NCBI GenBank assembly: GCA_963778385.1
Contig: CAVZUA010000011.1
Location: forward strand, 1-64,000
Length of the DNA stretch: 64,000 bases
Reading direction: 5' to 3'
From: DATARH01 sp963778385
GTDB taxonomy: Bacteria; Pseudomonadota; Alphaproteobacteria; ATCC43930; CGMCC-115725
Translations under genes and position numbers: made by a program
The notes under the pieces: generated by a model
What the model was told of the DNA's origin: nothing
Databases searched by the model: none
The model's input: only the letters and a program-made list of their open reading frames with translations
Shown: piece after piece, positions 26,936-35,507 of the stretch
Layout: the number at the start of each line of letters is the position of its first letter
How positions within the stretch are numbered: the stretch's first letter is position 1

Positions 26936-27904
26936 TCACTCGATCACCTCCTCGGCGCGGCCGAGTACCAGGGTTGGAATATCGATGCCCATCACCTGCG
27001 CTGCCTTCAGGTTAACCACCAGCTCGAACATGGTCGGCTGTTGCGCCGGCATTTCGTCGGGTCGCGCGCCCCTCAAGATTTTGTCGGTGAAATCGGCAAG
27101 TGCAATGTAGGCGCGCGGCAGGCTGATCCCGTAGCTTGCAATGCAACCCGCGTCGGCCATCTCGCGAAACTGGCAGATGGCCGGGAGCTTCTGAGACCAA
27201 CTAAGCTGGCTGAGCGCATTGCGTTGGCTGAACAGCAATGGTGAGGCGAGAACATCGACGGCTTCCGCACCGCTCGCGCGAAAGGCTGTGAAGGCAGCCG
27301 GAATGTCAGCCGGACCATGTACGTCCATCGTTTCCAGTGCGACACCGAGCTTCCGGGCAGTCTCGCCGATCGCCTGCATCCGTGCGGGTACGCTCGTGCT
27401 GGGGTCTCTCAACACGCCGAAGCGTCGTGCTGAAGGAAGGATCTGCTTCAACAACTCGATCTTCTTTGCATCGAGTTCGGTCGCGAGAATGCTGAGCCCT
27501 GTAATATCGCCGCCGGGTTTGGCAAGTGACGTAACCAACCCAGCTTCGACTAAGTCATCAGACATGGAGACAATCGGGATCGAGTTTGTGGCCTGTTGAG
27601 CCGCCCGTGTTGCTGCCTCTCCAAGGGCCACGATCACGGCGGGCCTGTCCCGGACCAACGATTGTGCGACCTCGGGAAGCCGCTCTGGATGCCCTTCGGC
27701 TAGTCGGCTCTCCAAATGGATATTCCGACCATCGACCTGCCCAAGAGCCGCGAGCGCATTTCGGAAAAGCGTTGTGCCCGGCTCGGTAGTATCAGCGGTA
27801 TTCACCCGCAACATGCCAACCAGCGGCAGCATCGTGTGTTCCTGCGCGAACGCGGGAACACCTGCGCAAAGCCAAAGGACGAATATGGCGGCAACTTCCC
27901 TCAT
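26936..27904 (-). CDS. ABC transporter substrate-binding protein (ABC_sub_bind type)
   Basis: 322 residues with signal peptide MREVAAIFVLWLCAGVPAFA. Family features: PLVGMLRVNTADTTEPGTTL at the N-terminus, GLVTSLAKPGGDITGLSILA in the middle, ADFTDKILRGARPDEMPAQQ and NLKAAQVMGIDIPTLVLGRA at the C-terminus, close to the TrpX-like periplasmic proteins abundant in Bradyrhizobium-type genomes. The ligand is unknown. The start overlaps the upstream paralogue's stop (ATGA, 27901-27904), so both are co-translated. No permease or ATPase gene is nearby. Confidence 0.85.
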   Translation of the reverse strand: MREVAAIFVLWLCAGVPAFAQEHTMLPLVGMLRVNTADTTEPGTTLFRNALAALGQVDGRNIHLESRLAEGHPERLPEVAQSLVRDRPAVIVALGEAATRAAQQATNSIPIVSMSDDLVEAGLVTSLAKPGGDITGLSILATELDAKKIELLKQILPSARRFGVLRDPSTSVPARMQAIGETARKLGVALETMDVHGPADIPAAFTAFRASGAEAVDVLASPLLFSQRNALSQLSWSQKLPAICQFREMADAGCIASYGISLPRAYIALADFTDKILRGARPDEMPAQQPTMFELVVNLKAAQVMGIDIPTLVLGRAEEVIE

Positions 27905-28887
27905 TCGATCACCTCGTCGGCGCGCTGCAGCATGGATTGCGGCACGATGAGGCCAAGCGCCTTCGCGGTCTTGAGATTGATCACCAGCTCGTACTTGCTC
28001 GGCACCTGCACCGGTAGATCGGCCGGCTTCACCCCCTTGAGGATGCGATCGACGTAGGTGGCGGCACGTCGGTACTGGTCGATAAAATCAGCCCCAAAGG
28101 AGATCAGGCCGCCATTGGCAGCCAAGAAGCGGTTGGCGTAAATGGTCGGCAGTTTGTGTCGGGCCGCCAGCGCGATGATCAGATCTTGATGAACCGCAAT
28201 CAGCGCGCTTGCCGTTGCAATCAGGCCCCCATTCGAGGCGCGCGCGAAGACCATGATGGCGCGCTCGATCTCGCCGGCGTCGCGCGCGTTGATCGGGCTC
28301 ACCTCCAAGCCGAGTGACGGCGCCACTGACTGGATGACGGCAAACTGGCCGATCCCGCCGGTTGTGGCGGGTTCCCTAAGGACCGCCGCGCGGGTCAGGC
28401 TCGGCGCGATCTGCTTGAGCAGTTCCGGCCACTTCGCGCACAAACTGTACTCGAACTGCGTAAAGCCGGTAGCGTTGCCGCCGGGCCGCGATAGACGATC
28501 GACCAGACCAGCTCCGACGGGATCGGGGACGATCACAAATACGATCGGCACGGTACGGGTCGCCTGAAGCAACGGCTCCACAGCGCCGCCGCCGACCAGG
28601 ATGACGTCCAGTGCAAGCCCAGCGAATTCCGTTGCGTATTTGCGAGTGTCGTCGGCATTGCCCACGCCCCAGCGATAATCGATCCGCACGTTGCTGCCGT
28701 CGATCCAGCCCAATTGCTGCAATCCCTCCTGGAATGCCGCGAGGCGGGCCTGGGTGCCCGGAATGTCCTCGCTCGAACCATGGAGGACGCCAATGCGCCG
28801 CATCCGGTCGGGCTGCTGCGCCTGTGCTGCGAGCGGCGAACATGCCGCTGCGCTCGCGAGCAGCTCACAAAACGTCCGGCGTCTCAT
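27901..28887 (-). CDS. ABC transporter substrate-binding protein (ABC_sub_bind type), paralogue
   Basis: 328 residues. MRRRTFCELLASAAACSPLA is a signal peptide with an RRTF start. Core motifs: MRRIGVLHGSSEDIPGTQAR, QQLGWIDGSNVRIDYRWGVG, VDRLSRPGGNATGFTQFEYS and ATYVDRILKGVKPADLPVQV. It is homologous over its full length to the gene that follows but well diverged. First gene of a two-gene unit; paired orphan binding proteins of this kind are common in soil alphaproteobacteria, where transport partners are encoded elsewhere or unknown. Confidence 0.85.
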   Translation of the reverse strand: MRRRTFCELLASAAACSPLAAQAQQPDRMRRIGVLHGSSEDIPGTQARLAAFQEGLQQLGWIDGSNVRIDYRWGVGNADDTRKYATEFAGLALDVILVGGGAVEPLLQATRTVPIVFVIVPDPVGAGLVDRLSRPGGNATGFTQFEYSLCAKWPELLKQIAPSLTRAAVLREPATTGGIGQFAVIQSVAPSLGLEVSPINARDAGEIERAIMVFARASNGGLIATASALIAVHQDLIIALAARHKLPTIYANRFLAANGGLISFGADFIDQYRRAATYVDRILKGVKPADLPVQVPSKYELVINLKTAKALGLIVPQSMLQRADEVIE

Positions 28888-28929
28888 AGATCCCCCTGTT
28901 CAGGGATCATCTTCTAACGGAACGCACCT

Positions 28930-29163
28930 TCAATGTCGCAGTCGATTGCAGCTCCGGGTCGATCGGGGGTCGGGTGCGGCAGCTTTCGCCGCTGGACCGA
29001 CTGTTGAGCGCGCCTGCCGCTGTTCTTTGGCGCGCCGCCTTGCAGGAAGGCGGCCTCCTGGCGCCGCCACGCGCTCGGAGAGCCAGTCGGCCAGGTTGTC
29101 GCTGACATCCGCAAGCCGCTCGCGGACCGCCGCCACGAGGCGCACCAGCGTTGCTTCCTGCAT
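28930..29163 (-). CDS. Small hypothetical protein
   Basis: 77 residues starting MQEATLVRLVAAVRERLADV, then SDNLADWLSERVAAPGG, then a basic tail. The N-terminal 45 residues look like a real helical domain; the tail is compositionally biased and may be out of frame. It follows the phage-type fragment at 29179 on the same strand with a 15-bp gap. No family recognised. Confidence 0.35.
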   Translation of the reverse strand: MQEATLVRLVAAVRERLADVSDNLADWLSERVAAPGGRLPARRRAKEQRQARSTVGPAAKAAAPDPRSTRSCNRLRH

Positions 29164-29178
29164 GGCTCTTTCCTCCGG

Positions 29179-29520
29179 CTAGAACCTCGGCGTCCGCTTG
29201 TTGCCGGCCGGCTTGCTCTCAGGGGCCGGAGCGGCCAGCGTTCCGGTCGACGCCTTGCTCTGCGTCTGGCTCGCCACCTGCGCGGCGATGGCCTGGGCAG
29301 CGGCCGCCGCTCCGTCAAAAGGGATGTCGTCGTCCTCGACCGCCTCCGCAGTCTCGGGCTCTCCCTCGGTTTCCAGCGAGCTTTCGTCCGCCATCCGACG
29401 ATCTTAAGGATCGTCACATAGGTCTTGCCGTACTCGGCGGGCATGTAGAAGTCGCTGTTTCATCTCGATGATCGGCACCATCCCCGCCTTCTGCCGTTCT
29501 TGCGCAGCCAGCCGATTGCC
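29179..29520 (-). pseudogene. Phage-type DNA-binding protein remnant with acidic DDDIPF tail
   Basis: Across two frames the sequence reads WGNRLAQERQKAGMVPIIEM, DFYMPAEYGKTYVTILKIVG W, then ADESSLETEGEPETAEAVED and DDIPFDGAAAAAQAIAA. Acidic EDDDIPF recalls the C-terminal tip of single-strand-binding proteins, but here an Ala-rich tail follows. The intact 3' frame could still be translated from ATG 29394. Likely part of a phage replication or recombination module. Family assignment is uncertain. Confidence 0.35.
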
Positions 29521-29549
29521 CCAATCCCGCCCCTTTGAGGTGGTCGAGT

Positions 29550-29793
29550 AGATGTGACAGCGGCGGCGGCCTGCATCCGTACTGGCTGTTCCGTGAACCG
29601 CTCGACGTGCGCTACCAGCCTACGGTTGGTCAGCGCGACACGATCAAGGAGGACAACGACGGGGCGCTGCGGCAGCTCACTGGGGTGTTTGCCGGTGACC
29701 CCGCATCGTGCGACATCACGCGCGTGCTGCGTCTGCTCGGTAACCTATTTAACGCACCCGACAAAAAACAACGACAGGCGCGCTGCAGGGGCT
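29550..29793 (+). pseudogene. Primase-polymerase domain fragment
   Basis: GGGLHPYWLFREPLDVRYQP, LRQLTGVFAGDPASCDITRV and LRLLGNLFNAPDKK match the third catalytic block and the RVLRLPGTFNxK signature of primase-polymerase (PrimPol) domains. There is no start and the rest of the enzyme is gone. It is a different PrimPol from the one at 21797, so a second replicating element has left a trace here. Confidence 0.6.
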
Positions 29794-30008
29794 AGATCCG
29801 CGCCGGATCTCGTAAGAGAAACGGCCCTCAAAGTAGCAGACCACTGTGCGCAAAGCCCCAACGCGCCGTCGCCGGAGGCGCTGAGGCCCCATCATGATCG
29901 TCTGGAGACATTTCAACCCTAAGGTGATAGGCTTGCCATATCGTCGGCTCTTTCCCCTAAGGGTCGACGGCCAAACGCTGCGTGACCCCCAAAGTCAGCG
30001 AGGCAGGC

Positions 30009-30179
30009 ATGTGGAAAAAATGCGAACGATGCGGGGCCAATCACCTCGCTCTTACGCGCGGTCTTTGTGCCGCCTGTTATGAGCAGGATCGCCAACGCAA
30101 GCCCCTTCCCACGGCGGCCGATCGCGGAACCGCCGACGCCGATCCCACCGTCAGCAGAGCGAGCGTCCACGCCGACTAG
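30009..30179 (+). CDS. Small zinc-ribbon-like protein
   Basis: 56 residues: MWKKCERCGANHLALTRGLC with AACYEQDRQRKPLP gives CxxC followed 13 residues later by CxxC, a four-cysteine zinc site. The tail is Asp/Ala-rich. ATG 30009 is preceded by GGCAGGC. Tiny zinc-ribbon proteins are frequent in phage and island replication modules. Function unknown. Confidence 0.45.
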   Translation: MWKKCERCGANHLALTRGLCAACYEQDRQRKPLPTAADRGTADADPTVSRASVHAD

Positions 30180-30310
30180 GTGATCGAGTAGGCGCAGGCT
30201 CGTGTGCGGCAACTGGCCGAAGGAGCCAGGCAAAACCAAGAAAGCCGTCTAATTAAGGCTCAGCCATCGCCGCAATTCGCAACACGGTGGAGGGTCAGCG
30301 CTCGCTACTG

Positions 30311-30660
30311 GGAGGGGCCGGCCACAACCAAGCCATGATCGCCGTTGTCGGCGAGTTCGGCGGTGCTGTCATCGCGGGATATCTTTTGGTGCGGCGCCAG
30401 GCGAACCAGGCGATGCCGCTGTTGCCGATCGACCGCTTTCGCCGGCCGGTCTTCGCGATCTCGGTTACGACCTCGGTCTTGAGCTTTGTCGCTCAGGGCC
30501 TCGCCTTCGTCTCTCTGCCATTTTATTTCCAGGATGTGGTCGGCATGTCGGCGGTGACGCCGGGGTTGCTGATGACGCCGTGGCCAGCGAGGGCCGCGTT
30601 GATGGCGCCGCTCGCCGGCCGGGTCGCTGACCGCTACCCTGCTGGCAGCCCCAACTCCGC
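30311..30660 (+). pseudogene. MFS drug-efflux transporter fragment (DHA2 type)
   Basis: GEFGGAVIAGYLLVRRQANQ, MPLLPIDRFRRPVFAISVTT, LSFVAQGLAFVSLPFYFQDV and APLAGRVADRY correspond to about three transmembrane segments from the second half of a 14-TM EmrB/QacA-like transporter. Both ends are missing. The 3' end is cut by the convergent cyclase gene. Confidence 0.65.
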
Positions 30661-32460
30661 TCATTCCTCCGGCATGCCTGCGTTGCGCAAACCGCGGAAG
30701 AAGGTGGCGTCGAACAAGGCTCGCAGGTGCGGCGGTCCCCAGAAGCCAGGAACGCGCGCAAACCAACCCGCCGCTCGATACTCGATGATGTTTGAGAAAC
30801 GTCCGGGGAAGTGTTTGCGCGCTTCGGCAAGTTCGGCAGCGCCGCGCTCGGTGTCGCCGGCTAGACCGTAAGCGGCGGCAAGCGGGATACGCCCCCACTG
30901 CGTTGTCGGTCCGGCGCTGCGCGCCCGTTCGAGCAATGGGATTGCCTCCTCGACCTGCGACAGCAGCAAGTGCCCCAATCCGATCCGAAATTGCCAGGGG
31001 CCGAGAAAGTCGTCGCGCGGGCTTAGACGGATTAGTTTCTCGTGCGCCGTCATCGCCGCCTTAATGTCACCCGTCCAGAAACGGCACCAAGCAATCCAGC
31101 CAAGAGCGCGGACCCAGTTGGGATCGGCGGCCAGCGCGACCTCAAACTCGCCGATGGCCGCCTCGTACCGGCCCTGTGTCGCCAACAGTTGACCCTTGGC
31201 ATGATGCGCGAGCGGATCGTGTGGCGATGTCGCCAATGCCTCCGCTACCAGTTCCGCGGCGCGTTCAAGGTCGGAGGTGGGCGTATCGGTCTTGTCAACG
31301 TGCGCACGCGAAGCGAGCGACATCGCCAAGTACGCGCGCGTCTTAATCGAATGCGGATCAAGCGCCAGCGCTCGTTCAAAGAGGTCGACGCTCTCGACGA
31401 AGTCTTGCCGCGTCTGCGACATCCGCGCCAACGTCGCGCGCCCTCGCAGAAAATAATCGAGCGCCTCAGCGCTCTCGATCGGCCGCGATGCCTCGGCAAA
31501 AGTCAGCGTCTGGTCCAACGCGACCGCGATCCGGCTTGTGATCTCGTCCTGCACCACGAACAGATCGGCGACAGCGCCGTCGTAGCGGTCGGCCCACACA
31601 TGCGCAGCGGTATCGCAGTCGATCAATTGAGCGCTGATGCGGACTCCTGGCCGAGTCGACGTACGCTGCCTTCGAGCACGTACTGCACCCCGAGTTCCCG
31701 ACCAACCGTCTTGGGGTCGACTGGTTTGCTCCTGTATGTGAGGGCAGTGCCGTGCGCGATGACGAACAGGCCGCCGATGTTGCGCGACAAATTGGTCGTC
31801 ACATCCTCGGTGACGGCGTCGGCGAAATATTCCTGCTCCGGGTCGCTCGACAGATTGGCGAAAGGCAGCACGGCAATCGATAGCCGCGGCACGCCGGCGG
31901 TCCGCGCCCGTGGCTTCGGCCGCGCAGCTGTCGTCGCGGGGGCCAGGGAGTAGACCCTGATCGGCCGGGCGATATTGCGCAGCGTCTGCTCGCCGAGGTC
32001 CTGGAAGGCGAGGTCGAGCTTTCCGGCGGTATCCTCTTGCACCCTCGCCGAGACGCAGACGCCGCCCGGTTCGGCCATTGCTTCGAGTTCGTGCGGCGAT
32101 GTTGACGCCGTCGCCGAGCAGGTTGTCGCCGTCGACCATGACATCGCCGACATGCACGCCAATGCGGAATTGCATCGGTTCGTCGGCAGCGCCACCGGCA
32201 TTCCCAGTGGCTATTGCCCCCTGTACCGCGACGGCGCATTGCACCGCATCGACCGCGCTGGCGAAGTCGGCGACAACGCTGTCGCCGGCCGTGTTGAAGA
32301 TGCGGCCGCGATGCGAAGCGATCAGTTCGTCGATGATAGCGCGGCGCATTTTCAACTGGGCAAACGTGCCCACCTCATCCGCCGCCATCAACCGGCTGTA
32401 GCCAGCGATGTCAGCGGCGAAGATCGCGGTGAGTTTGCGCTCCATCGGTTGAACGGGCAC
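30661..32460 (-). CDS. Class III adenylate/guanylate cyclase with TolB-like and TPR domains, two frameshifts
   Basis: N-terminal cyclase homology domain: KLTAIFAADIAGYSRLMAAD with the first metal Asp, NTAGDSVVADF with the second, and GDGVNIAAR. One extra base near 32089 shifts the frame; the middle part continues in another frame (LEAMAEPGGVCVSARVQEDT, then TolB-like SIAVLPFANLSSDPEQEYFA) until about 31647, where the original frame returns (VRISAQLIDCDTAAHVWADR). The TPR region follows (ALDPHSIKTRAYLAMSLASR, ALAADPNWVRALGWIAWCRF). About 600 residues. Start could also be ATG 32445. Would make cAMP or cGMP in response to an unknown cue. If the indels are real the product is dead. Confidence 0.75.
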   Translation of the reverse strand: MPVQPMERKLTAIFAADIAGYSRLMAADEVGTFAQLKMRRAIIDELIASHRGRIFNTAGDSVVADFASAVDAVQCAVAVQGAIATGNAGGAADEPMQFRIGVHVGDVMVDGDNLLGDGVNIAARTRSNGRTGRRLRLGEGARGYRRKARPRLPGPRRADAAQYRPADQGLLPGPRDDSCAAEATGADRRRAAAIDCRAAFRQSVERPGAGIFRRRRHRGCDDQFVAQHRRPVRHRARHCPHIQEQTSRPQDGWSGTRGAVRARRQRTSTRPGVRISAQLIDCDTAAHVWADRYDGAVADLFVVQDEITSRIAVALDQTLTFAEASRPIESAEALDYFLRGRATLARMSQTRQDFVESVDLFERALALDPHSIKTRAYLAMSLASRAHVDKTDTPTSDLERAAELVAEALATSPHDPLAHHAKGQLLATQGRYEAAIGEFEVALAADPNWVRALGWIAWCRFWTGDIKAAMTAHEKLIRLSPRDDFLGPWQFRIGLGHLLLSQVEEAIPLLERARSAGPTTQWGRIPLAAAYGLAGDTERGAAELAEARKHFPGRFSNIIEYRAAGWFARVPGFWGPPHLRALFDATFFRGLRNAGMPEE

Positions 32461-32711
32461 CGTCCAAATCCTCCCATACGACTATAGCGAAACGCGCATC
32501 CGCTGCGCGACCTTTCAAGCACATCGCGATCGCACCAAATCGGTCGAACGGTTCACCCGATCGTTAGGTGTGAAGTCTCAAATGGGCCAATCGATCATCG
32601 GCGAGCGAATGGCCGCAATCGGCGCGCATGGCGCCCGCTCCCGTGCGCTCAAGAAAGGTCCCTACCGACCGAGAGCGGACGCTCGCCGGGTAGCAGGACG
32701 TAGCGTTTCAC

Positions 32712-32800
32712 CAGAGCCTTATCGGCTCGATCAGCGACGGGTCGTTGTTCCTGACGTTGCCGACGCGGCCGCTCACGGGCCAGCACGTCACCCGCAGCTG
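32712..32800 (-). pseudogene. C-terminal end of an SRAP (YedK-like) protein
   Basis: The frame reads VTCWPVSGRVGNVRNNDPSL then IEPIRLW and stop, the last residues of SOS-response-associated peptidase (SRAP) proteins, which crosslink to abasic sites. About 70 bp are nearly identical to 53214-53286, a second SRAP remnant 20 kb away. Nothing else of the gene is present. Confidence 0.6.
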
Positions 32801-32942
32801 CACCCCCCTTTCTCGGCAAGCGACAGCACCCAGTTATTTGCCGCGCTGTGGATAACGTCGAAACCAGGGGATAAACGGGCTTATTGGATTGACGGCCGCA
32901 AACCCCGGGCGTGACGTGACGCTGCTGTCGCGAACAGCAAAG

Positions 32943-32965
32943 ATGCCGCCCCGCGGAGGCGGCAT
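32943..32965. terminator. Perfect 8-bp stem-loop before the small-gene cluster
   Basis: ATGCCGCC (32943-32950) pairs with GGCGGCAT (32958-32965) around a 7-nt loop, 31 bp upstream of the GTG of the next gene. There is no long T tract. It could end transcription from the left or be a leader structure of the phage-like genes that follow. The 32570-32942 stretch otherwise holds only the SRAP scrap. Confidence 0.4.
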
Positions 32966-32996
32966 TACAGACCGATCGCAAACCGGGGGGTGAGCG

Positions 32997-33386
32997 GTGG
33001 CTGTCGTCTTGATCGACTTCGATCTGCCGGATTTTCAAGACAGTTTCACCTGGGAGGGCGACCGGAGCAGGGCAAAAGAAACCGTCGAGGCCGCCCGCCA
33101 AATGGCGGCACGTGCGGGCTTTGATCCCCCGGGCGACTATCCGCTATATACCCTCACTCAGGCGCCGCTGCTGCTCAATGATCCAAGAAAGCGTAGGGAA
33201 GCGCAGGCGGTAATAGCCGCCTTTATCATGCAGCTGCCGACCGAGGATATCGACTACCCCGGCGCTGTTGCCGACTACCTTACGGGTCATGATATCGCGG
33301 TGACGATCCGCGAGATCCAGGGGCTGTTTACCTGCAGGCTTGGCTTTGTGCCGCAGAAAGACATCGCCGGGTCCAATGAACGATGA
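32997..33386 (+). CDS. Hypothetical phage-like protein
   Basis: 129 residues from a GTG: MAVVLIDFDLPDFQDSFTWE, ETVEAARQMAARAGFDPPGD and IMQLPTEDIDYPGAVADYLT. No signal peptide or membrane segment. The RBS is probably GAGCGG. It is the first of three short genes with overlapping ends, an arrangement usual in phage morphogenesis regions, but no family was recognised. Confidence 0.45.
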   Translation: MAVVLIDFDLPDFQDSFTWEGDRSRAKETVEAARQMAARAGFDPPGDYPLYTLTQAPLLLNDPRKRREAQAVIAAFIMQLPTEDIDYPGAVADYLTGHDIAVTIREIQGLFTCRLGFVPQKDIAGSNER

Positions 33387-33540
33387 CGCGAAGGCCGAGG
33401 ACGGCCTTGCAGTGGCTAATCTCGCCGGCCGGTTCGTTTCCGCCGCGTTTGTCGCTCGCGTCGGCATCTACGCAGCCGCGCTGGCCTTGTGGCCCGTGTT
33501 GTTGGCCCGGTGGCCCTGGCTCCTCGCCGACGCCGATTGA
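33376..33540 (+). CDS. Small membrane protein
   Basis: 54 residues from ATG 33376, overlapping the previous gene by 11 bp. One hydrophobic helix, VGIYAAALALWPVLLARWPW, near the C-terminus. Holin-like size but only one segment. Its stop overlaps the TTG of the next small gene. Confidence 0.4.
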   Translation: MNDDAKAEDGLAVANLAGRFVSAAFVARVGIYAAALALWPVLLARWPWLLADAD

Positions 33541-33653
33541 ATGACCTGCGGCTCACCGTCCCCACGGCGCAGCCGCCTTGGGTCGAAATCGCTGGTACGA
33601 CGGCCTATTATTTCCTCCGCATTCTCAACCAACTCGCGCGGTACGCGCGGTAA
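33537..33653 (+). CDS. 38-residue protein with TTG start
   Basis: The TTG at 33537-33539 overlaps the preceding TGA as TTGA. The product MNDLRLTVPTAQPPWVEIAG with TTAYYFLRILNQLARYAR is cleanly amphipathic, and codon positions are well behaved. It resembles short conserved proteins in tail regions of alphaproteobacterial prophages, but the match is from pattern memory only. Confidence 0.4.
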   Translation: MNDLRLTVPTAQPPWVEIAGTTAYYFLRILNQLARYAR

Positions 33654-33758
33654 TTTATTGCTGACATCGCCGGCGTGCCTGTCGATTGGCCACGTGGTCA
33701 ATCCTCGGCCGGATGGGGTGCTGGCGGCGCCTTGAGCACAAGGAGGGAGGCACGCTTG

Positions 33759-34520
33759 ATGACCGACCTTGCTGGTAAGGTGGCAATCGTGACCGGCGGA
33801 AGCCGTGGGATAGGCGCCGGGACAGCATTCGTACTCGCTAAAGCTGGCGCGGCGGTCACGCTAGTGGCGCGCGACAGAAGGCGGGTGTCGCCGCTCGCGG
33901 ACGAAATCGTCGCCAATGGCGGCCAGGCGCTTGCCTTAGCTTGTGACGTCGCAGATTACGGATCGGTTCGGGCTACGGTCGCCGAAGCCGAGCGCCGGCT
34001 GGGGGGTATCGACATATTGGTCAATAACGCCGGCGTGATCGAGCCGATCGGTGGGCTGGCGCAAAGCGATCCGGCCGTTTGGAGGCGGAGCATCGAGGTC
34101 AATCTCGTCGGCGCCTATCACACGGCGCGTGCGACGCTGCCGCGGATGCTGGAAGCGGGCAAGGGAACGGTGATCAACATCTCTTCAGCTGCCGCACATC
34201 GCCCGCTTGACGGCTGGAGCGCCTATTGTTCCGGCAAGGCGGGGCTCGCCATGCTGACCGAGGCGATCGCACTTGAGTGTGCCGATGCGGGTGTGCGGGT
34301 CTTCGGCTTGGCGCCCGGTGTTGTCGACACCGACATGCAGGCCGCTATTCGCGCATCAGGGATCAATCGGATTAGCCAAATCCGTCAGATCGACTTGGCA
34401 CCGGTGGGGCATCCCGCCGCAGCGGTTCATTATCTCTGCACGGCTGCCGCTGATGATCTTGTCGGCAGGGAGCTAACGTTAAACGACCCCGATTTCCGCC
34501 GCCGCGTCGGGCTCGTGTGA
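33759..34520 (+). CDS. SDR-family NAD(P)-dependent oxidoreductase
   Basis: 253 residues, Rossmann fold. Cofactor motif TGGSRGIGAGTAFVL, structural NNAGVIEPIG, catalytic Ser in INISSAAAH, and YCSGK with Tyr and Lys. The C-terminal substrate region is GVVDTDMQAAIRASGIN. ATG 33759 follows a strong AAGGAGGG. Substrate unknown; such enzymes reduce or oxidise hydroxyl/keto groups in the cytoplasm. Intact and probably functional, but with no pathway neighbours. Confidence 0.85.
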   Translation: MTDLAGKVAIVTGGSRGIGAGTAFVLAKAGAAVTLVARDRRRVSPLADEIVANGGQALALACDVADYGSVRATVAEAERRLGGIDILVNNAGVIEPIGGLAQSDPAVWRRSIEVNLVGAYHTARATLPRMLEAGKGTVINISSAAAHRPLDGWSAYCSGKAGLAMLTEAIALECADAGVRVFGLAPGVVDTDMQAAIRASGINRISQIRQIDLAPVGHPAAAVHYLCTAAADDLVGRELTLNDPDFRRRVGLV

Positions 34521-34539
34521 CCACCTATGGCAGGGGCGA

Positions 34540-34763
34540 AAACCCGAAGCTCGGAGCAATACATGCCGGGAGTGGACGGGCCGCAACTGCGGCGCCACGT
34601 CAAGAAGCAGCGACCGACCTTCCGGTGATGTTGGTGACCGCTTACGGTGACGACGAGTTCGCCGCCGGGCCAGCGATCTCGGGGCCAGCGAGTTCATCGC
34701 CAAGCCGGTCGACCTCGACGCGCTCAAGACGTAGCTGCGGCAGCTACCGAGTGCGGCGAACTA
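34540..34763 (+). pseudogene. Response-regulator receiver domain remnant
   Basis: Across two frames: MPGVDGPQLRRHVKKQRPT, LPVMLVTAYGDDEFAAG, then SDLGASEFIAKPVDLDALKT, a stop, and LRQLPSAAN. This parallels the intact receiver at 43001-43390 (MPGMDGLQLLRHVKEQRP, MPVMMVTAYGDDERRRRARE). A frameshift near 34665 and a TAG at about 34731 kill it. The N-terminal phosphorylation region is missing. Confidence 0.65.
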
Positions 34764-34889
34764 AAAGGGTGTGAATGCCCAACGAGGCATATCCGGTCGA
34801 CTTCGACTGCAGGCACCTACTCCATGGCCGGCAAGGCCGATGGCTGGCCCGGTGTCGACATCCGATCCGCTACTCGTCAGGTCGACCCT

Positions 34890-35262
34890 GAGGTCACTGG
34901 ACAGGCTTCGACGCCGCACAGCTCTCTTGCTCCGCCCCCGCCGGGCTAACGCGCACAAGCAGCTGTCCGGTCAGCCCGCACGGCCCGGTGCCGAGGTCAC
35001 GGTTGAGGCAGCCTTCGATCGCTTCGATCGTGGTGTCGCGAAAGATCGCACTGATCAGATTGCCGTCGCGCCACCAGGCGAGCTTGGTCGCTGCCTGATA
35101 GCCGCTCTTCGGGCCGGGCGCAGCGCACACACCGCATCCGGCGTTCCGAAGGCGTCTTCGAGCCCGGCGACCACACCGCGGAAGGCCGGCGGATTAACAC
35201 CGTGGCGTTGCCGCTCAAGCTGAACCCGTTTTAGGCCGCCGGTTGTTTTGTCATCTGGAAAA
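34890..35262 (-). pseudogene. Remnant of an unidentified protein
   Basis: With one frameshift near 35130 the minus strand reads NPPAFRGVVAGLEDAFGTPD, then GPKSGYQAATKLAWWRDGNL and ISAIFRDTTIEAIEGCLNRD. The composition is that of a real protein domain. No family recognised. The flanking 34764-34889 and 35263-35507 contain no gene; the latter carries the promoter region of the next binding protein. Confidence 0.3.
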
Positions 35263-35507
35263 ACGTGATGAGCGGGACGCCGCCAACGGGGACATTGCGC
35301 ACGTGGACCGGCATCCGAAACCCTGCACACAACCCGGAAGCAAACGCTTCAAACCTGAGCTTCTGCTCAGCGCCGGGAGCAGCGACTAGTCATGCATGAC
35401 CGGCCGATGCCACTTTGGGCAGTCTTTGTCTTCGTGTATCTATCATAAAGAAAATCGGAACAACCACGCCCCGGCATGATGGGCGGCGCGAACAGGAAGG
35501 GGCCCAA

